Shown here: positions 60,972 to 64,000 of the stretch, in pieces | How the letters are laid out: the number at the start of each line of letters is the position of its first letter | How positions within the stretch are numbered: position 1 is the first letter of the stretch | NCBI RefSeq assembly: GCF_019972315.1 | Contig: NZ_BLIZ01000001.1 | Location: 756,513-820,512 of the forward strand | DNA length: 64,000 nucleotides | Direction of reading: 5' to 3' | Source: Geobacter sp. AOG1 | GTDB taxonomy: Bacteria > Desulfobacterota > Desulfuromonadia > Geobacterales > Geobacteraceae | Made by a program: the position numbers and the translations under genes | Notes under the pieces: model-generated | Told to the model about the DNA's origin: nothing | Database searches by the model: none | What the model saw: only the letters and a program-made list of their open reading frames with translations

Positions 60972-61787
60972 CTACGGGTTCTGCACCACCACCATCTGCG
61001 CCGGCATGGGGGACGGGAAGCCGGCGGCGGCGAGGGACTCACGGATGGTGCGGTTGCCGTCGAAATAGACCTGCCAGTAATGGTCATTATGGCAGAAGGG
61101 GCGCACGGCCAGCACCGGTCCCACCAGGGTGAAGTCGAGGATTTCCACCTCCACCGACGGCTGCGCCAGTACGTTGGGAACCGCCGCCAGTTTCTCCCGC
61201 AAAAGCTGCATAGCGGCGACATGATCGGCACTGCCGGCCAGCTGGCACTTCAGTTCGACCCGGCGGAAATCGTTGGTGGTGAAGTTCTGGATGGTATCGC
61301 TGAAAATCTTGCCATTCCCCACCAGCGTCATGACGTTGTCCGGCGTGTTGATGGTCGTGACGAAGAGGCCGATCTCCCTGATGGTGCCGGTCACACCGGC
61401 CGCCGTCACGAAATCCCCCACCTTGAAGGGGTGCAACACCACGAGAAAGATGCCTGCCGCCAGGTTGGAAAGGAGTCCGCCCCAGGCGGCGCCGATGGCG
61501 ATGCCGATGCCGGCCACCAATGCGGCGAAGGTCGTCGTCTGTATGCCGCAGTAGCCAAGGATGGCAACTACCAGAATGATGTTGAGGGTCACCGCAACGA
61601 AGTTGCCGATGTAGCGCATCAGGGTGGGGTCGACCTTCTGCCGTTCCAGAACTCCATTCAGCATCCGCCCCACCAGCCCGATCAGCCAGCGGCCGACTAT
61701 CCAGAACAGGATGACGGCGATAAGCTTGGTTCCCAGTTCCGTGACATAGGCTATGGCAAGCTGCTGGTACTGTCCCATCGTTTCCAT
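60972..61787 (-). CDS. MscS-family mechanosensitive channel
   Basis: 271 aa. Three N-terminal membrane helices (LAIAYVTELGTKLIAVILFW and following), the pore-lining TM3 with Gly/Ala pattern (GIGIAIGAAWGGLLSNLAAGI) and the beta-domain PFKVGDFV, then the C-terminal alpha/beta domain. Opens on membrane tension to release osmolytes. GGGGGAAAC lies upstream of the ATG. Confidence 0.94.
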   Translation of the reverse strand: METMGQYQQLAIAYVTELGTKLIAVILFWIVGRWLIGLVGRMLNGVLERQKVDPTLMRYIGNFVAVTLNIILVVAILGYCGIQTTTFAALVAGIGIAIGAAWGGLLSNLAAGIFLVVLHPFKVGDFVTAAGVTGTIREIGLFVTTINTPDNVMTLVGNGKIFSDTIQNFTTNDFRRVELKCQLAGSADHVAAMQLLREKLAAVPNVLAQPSVEVEILDFTLVGPVLAVRPFCHNDHYWQVYFDGNRTIRESLAAAGFPSPMPAQMVVVQNP

Positions 61788-61918
61788 ACAGTTTCCCCCT
61801 TGGAGTTTCCGGTCGTCCCGCTCAACCGAAACGAAGAGACGGAACCATCTCGCTTTGAATTCTACATGATAGTGTAGCCTAATTCAGGGGGTTTCCAAGG
61901 AGGAAAGATAGAGAAGGA

Positions 61919-62404
61919 TCAGAAAAAGCGTGCCAGCAGGTACAGTCCGACCATACCGAATCCCAGGGCCAGCTTGGCCGCCATTCCAAGTGCCATGCCA
62001 AGGGAGGCTCCCAGCCCGGCCCACCCCGCCGCATGCAGGCTCCGCTGGAGCGACAGTTCGCCGATGACCGCACCCGCAAAGGGGCCGAGCAGAATTCCCG
62101 GTATCCCGAAAAAAATGCCGATCACCCCTCCCAGCAAGGCACCCATCATTGCCCGTCCGGAAGCACCGAAGCGCTTCGCGCCGATGGCCGAGGCGGCAAA
62201 CTCCACCAGGTAGGTCAGGACCATCATGACGGCAAGGACCGCCAGCGTCCCCGGCCCCACATAGACAAAATGCTCCGCCCAGGCAGCCAGCAAAAGCCCC
62301 GCGAAGAGAAGCGGCGCCCCCGGCAGTGCCGGCAGCACCAGCCCGGCTAGTCCAAGCAGGGTCAACACTCCTGCCCCTATCCACAACACGACGGTAACGT
62401 CCAT
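61919..62404 (-). CDS. DUF456 family membrane protein
   Basis: 161 aa with about five membrane helices, Gly/Ala-rich: GLVLPALPGAPLLFAGLLLA, then the FGASGRAMMGALLGGVIG motif and FFGIPGILLGPFAGAVIGEL characteristic of DUF456. AGGGAGGAG lies 6 bp before the ATG at 62404; the longer frame to 62539 is unlikely. Function unknown. Confidence 0.88.
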   Translation of the reverse strand: MDVTVVLWIGAGVLTLLGLAGLVLPALPGAPLLFAGLLLAAWAEHFVYVGPGTLAVLAVMMVLTYLVEFAASAIGAKRFGASGRAMMGALLGGVIGIFFGIPGILLGPFAGAVIGELSLQRSLHAAGWAGLGASLGMALGMAAKLALGFGMVGLYLLARFF

Positions 62405-62672
62405 TGATTCTCCTCCCTCTTCCCCCATGTACCGGAAAACATAGCGTAACGACCTCTTCACGTAAATGCAAACCGTAACCTGACGAACGGGTCCGGGCAG
62501 GTTGACAGCAACAGACGACCAATTAGAATTATGAGACACGGCACATGATGTGTCTCGCCACGCAGGATTGAGTCATCCATTTTTTGCCGATCAAGGGCAA
62601 AGACACCCAAAGAACATGTGCGTCGACACCGGTGCGTTTGTCAACGCATCAACTCAAGACGGGAGGAAACAC

Positions 62673-63287
62673 ATGAACCTGAGAATTGCAGCACTCGTGA
62701 CGCTTGCCACCTTTACCCTGGGGATAGCCGGTTGTGCAACCGTTCCGGAAGGGCATGAGGGGGCAACAAAAGGGGCCGGCATCGGCGCGGCGACGGGCGC
62801 ACTGGCAGGTGCACTGCTGGCAGGCGAAGGCTCCCGGACCAAGGGGGCGATCCTCGGAGGACTGGCCGGGGCGCTGGTGGGAGGCGTAGTCGGCAATTAC
62901 ACCGTCGACAAGAAAAAAACCGCTGCAGAGACGGCAAACAAATACGGCTACCAGCCGTCGGCCGGAATCGTAACGAGGATAGAGAATACGTCCGCAGCCC
63001 CCGCCACCGTGAAAGCCGGCGACAAAGTCGACCTGATGGCCACCTACGCGGTAATGGCACCCACCCCCACCACCCCGGTGGCCATCACCGAATCCCACGA
63101 AATCAGGCTGAACAACGAGCTGGTGGGTAACCCGTCGGTGAACGTCTCCCATCCCGCCGGCACTTACAGCTCCAGCATTCCGCTCTTTCTCCCCCAGGAC
63201 GCAAAAAAAGGGACCTACAAGGTAACCACCACCATCAGCACCGCCAGCGGTAAGGACTCCCGGGAGACGTCGTTCACCGTCCAGTGA
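62673..63287 (+). CDS. Glycine-zipper lipoprotein
   Basis: 204 aa. Lipoprotein signal (LATFTLGIAGCATVP, Cys near 21), a glycine-zipper (GAGIGAATGALAGALLAGEG and GAILGGLAGALVGGVVGNY, about 33-75) that suggests membrane insertion, and a C-terminal beta-sandwich-like domain with a THPATY-like HPAGTYSSSIPLFL segment. Likely outer-membrane lipoprotein of the OmpA-associated glycine-zipper class. GGGAGG lies 8 bp before the ATG. Terminator follows. Confidence 0.88.
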   Translation: MNLRIAALVTLATFTLGIAGCATVPEGHEGATKGAGIGAATGALAGALLAGEGSRTKGAILGGLAGALVGGVVGNYTVDKKKTAAETANKYGYQPSAGIVTRIENTSAAPATVKAGDKVDLMATYAVMAPTPTTPVAITESHEIRLNNELVGNPSVNVSHPAGTYSSSIPLFLPQDAKKGTYKVTTTISTASGKDSRETSFTVQ

Positions 63288-63316
63288 CCCCAAACCGGTA
63301 TGGGGAGAGAAACAGG

Positions 63317-63341
63317 AAAAGGCGGCCGGTGGCCGCCTTTT
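63317..63341. terminator. Terminator between the convergent lipoprotein and protease genes
   Basis: AAAAGGCGGCC-GGT-GGCCGCCTTTT, an 11-bp perfect stem with T-runs on both strands. Same module as at 54102-54125. Confidence 0.85.
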
Positions 63342-63375
63342 CCGTTCATGTCCCGAATCCCCCGCTTCCCCCTTC

Positions 63376-64000
63376 TCAAGGGGTCCAGTTGATCACCCGG
63401 TTCCTGAAATCCACATGGTAATGGAGCCCCCGAAGAAAATCCATCCCCAGCAGGCCGTCATAGGGTACCCGCGGGTTACCGTTGCCGATGACGGCCACGT
63501 TCATCTTCGTCCTGGCATGGGGGCCGACCGAGATCTGGTCGAGCCGCACCCCCCGGGCTTCCACGAAGCCTCCCCCCACCACCTGCACGGCACCCGACAC
63601 GGCCTGGTTGAGATTGATATCCAGCTGCGCCGCCACCTGGGGGGTGATGGTGGTCATACTCGCGCCGGTATCCAGGATCAGCCGCGCCTGGACGCTCCGG
63701 GAGCCGAGGGAGAGGGTGACCGGGACGAGGACCGTATTCCCCTCGACGATGACGGGGGTCCCGTTTTTTTCCGGCCGGCCACTCTCGCCGACGAGCCGGT
63801 AGGAAGGAAGGGGGCGATGCCCTTCCAGGGCGCGGGTAAGGGTGGCGGTCAGCCCCGGGTCCAGCTGCTTCAGATGTTCGATTTCCCCGGCTGCCCCCGG
63901 CCGGTCACCAAGGGCCAGCAATGTCAGGCCTAGGTCGTAGTGGGTTTCCGCCCGCGACGGATCCAGTTCCTCTGCCGTGCGCAGCGCCGCCGCCCCCTTT
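63376..64000 (-). CDS. TPR plus retropepsin-like aspartic protease, 5' end cut by window edge
   Basis: The C-terminal 207 residues of a larger protein. A TPR repeat is visible at the edge (RTAEELDPSRAETHYDLGLT, then LLALGDRPGAAGEIEHLKQL). A retropepsin-like domain follows with the active-site motif LDTGASMTT, then GGGFVEARGVRLDQISVG and DGLLGMDFLRGLHYHVDF, as in clan AA proteases such as those of bacterial TIGR02281 type. The N-terminus lies beyond the window. Confidence 0.85.
   Translation of the reverse strand, partial: KGAAALRTAEELDPSRAETHYDLGLTLLALGDRPGAAGEIEHLKQLDPGLTATLTRALEGHRPLPSYRLVGESGRPEKNGTPVIVEGNTVLVPVTLSLGSRSVQARLILDTGASMTTITPQVAAQLDINLNQAVSGAVQVVGGGFVEARGVRLDQISVGPHARTKMNVAVIGNGNPRVPYDGLLGMDFLRGLHYHVDFRNRVINWTP

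Overview
The window looks like a chromosomal segment of a Geobacter-type bacterium (Geobacteraceae, Desulfuromonadota). The reasons are the run dnaX - ybaB - recR - pyruvate:ferredoxin oxidoreductase, a DUF4388 (PATAN)/PilT gene pair, FKBP, DUF1847, DUF2288 and DUF2844/DUF3443 genes typical of that group, and G+C-rich core genes. The genus is inferred from gene content and order, not from a database search. Almost all genes of the left core and of the island are on the minus strand.

Left core (1-7421): the 5' part of a pyruvate:ferredoxin oxidoreductase gene (cut by the window edge), recR, ybaB/ebfC, dnaX, the small SRP RNA, tRNA-Ser(GGA), tRNA-Ser(CGA) and tadA.

Island (7428-39052): an integrated element of about 31.6 kb, A+T-richer than its surroundings, bounded by a 48-bp perfect direct repeat of the 3' half of tRNA-Arg(ACG). 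It sits exactly between tRNA-Arg(ACG) and tadA, the gene for the enzyme that modifies that tRNA; without the island the two would be 9 bp apart. From left to right it holds a tyrosine integrase, a Zn-finger protein and a RadC-like protein, several previously overlooked microproteins, an ArdC-type antirestriction protein, secreted or lipoprotein unknowns, a periplasmic PLD-family nuclease, and a helicase IV-like protein whose N-terminus is a duplicated copy of the PLD leader. Then comes a tightly packed seven-gene operon (18574-32672, read right to left): SNF2 helicase, DUF262/DUF1524 (GmrSD-like) protein, HARE-HTH/GIY-YIG protein, coiled-coil DUF2130 protein, a 910-aa Hsp70/actin-fold ATPase with permuted motif order, type III Mod and type III Res. 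A terminator separates it from an upstream module of a replication-type ATPase, a radical SAM protein and a Zn-binding unknown. I see no relaxase, conjugation system or phage structural gene. The seven-gene operon is the best candidate for an undescribed defence system.

Right core (39008-64000): tRNA-Arg(ACG), a small lipoprotein gene, tRNA-Ser(GCT), tRNA-Ser(TGA) and serS; a CapA-like phosphatase, thpR, DUF2288, DUF1847, a NUDIX hydrolase and YceH; the DUF4388-PilT operon; a DUF2844/DUF3443 pair; an FKBP isomerase with a Cys/acidic insert; a Dus synthase and small genes; a rhodanese gene with an in-frame UGA that looks like selenocysteine; ctaB and a caa3-type cytochrome oxidase operon with Sco; folD, an MscS channel, a DUF456 protein, a glycine-zipper lipoprotein, and a partial TPR/retropepsin-like protease. 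With the island removed, serS, all four tRNA-Ser genes, tRNA-Arg(ACG), tadA, the SRP RNA and dnaX form one co-oriented translation/replication cluster.
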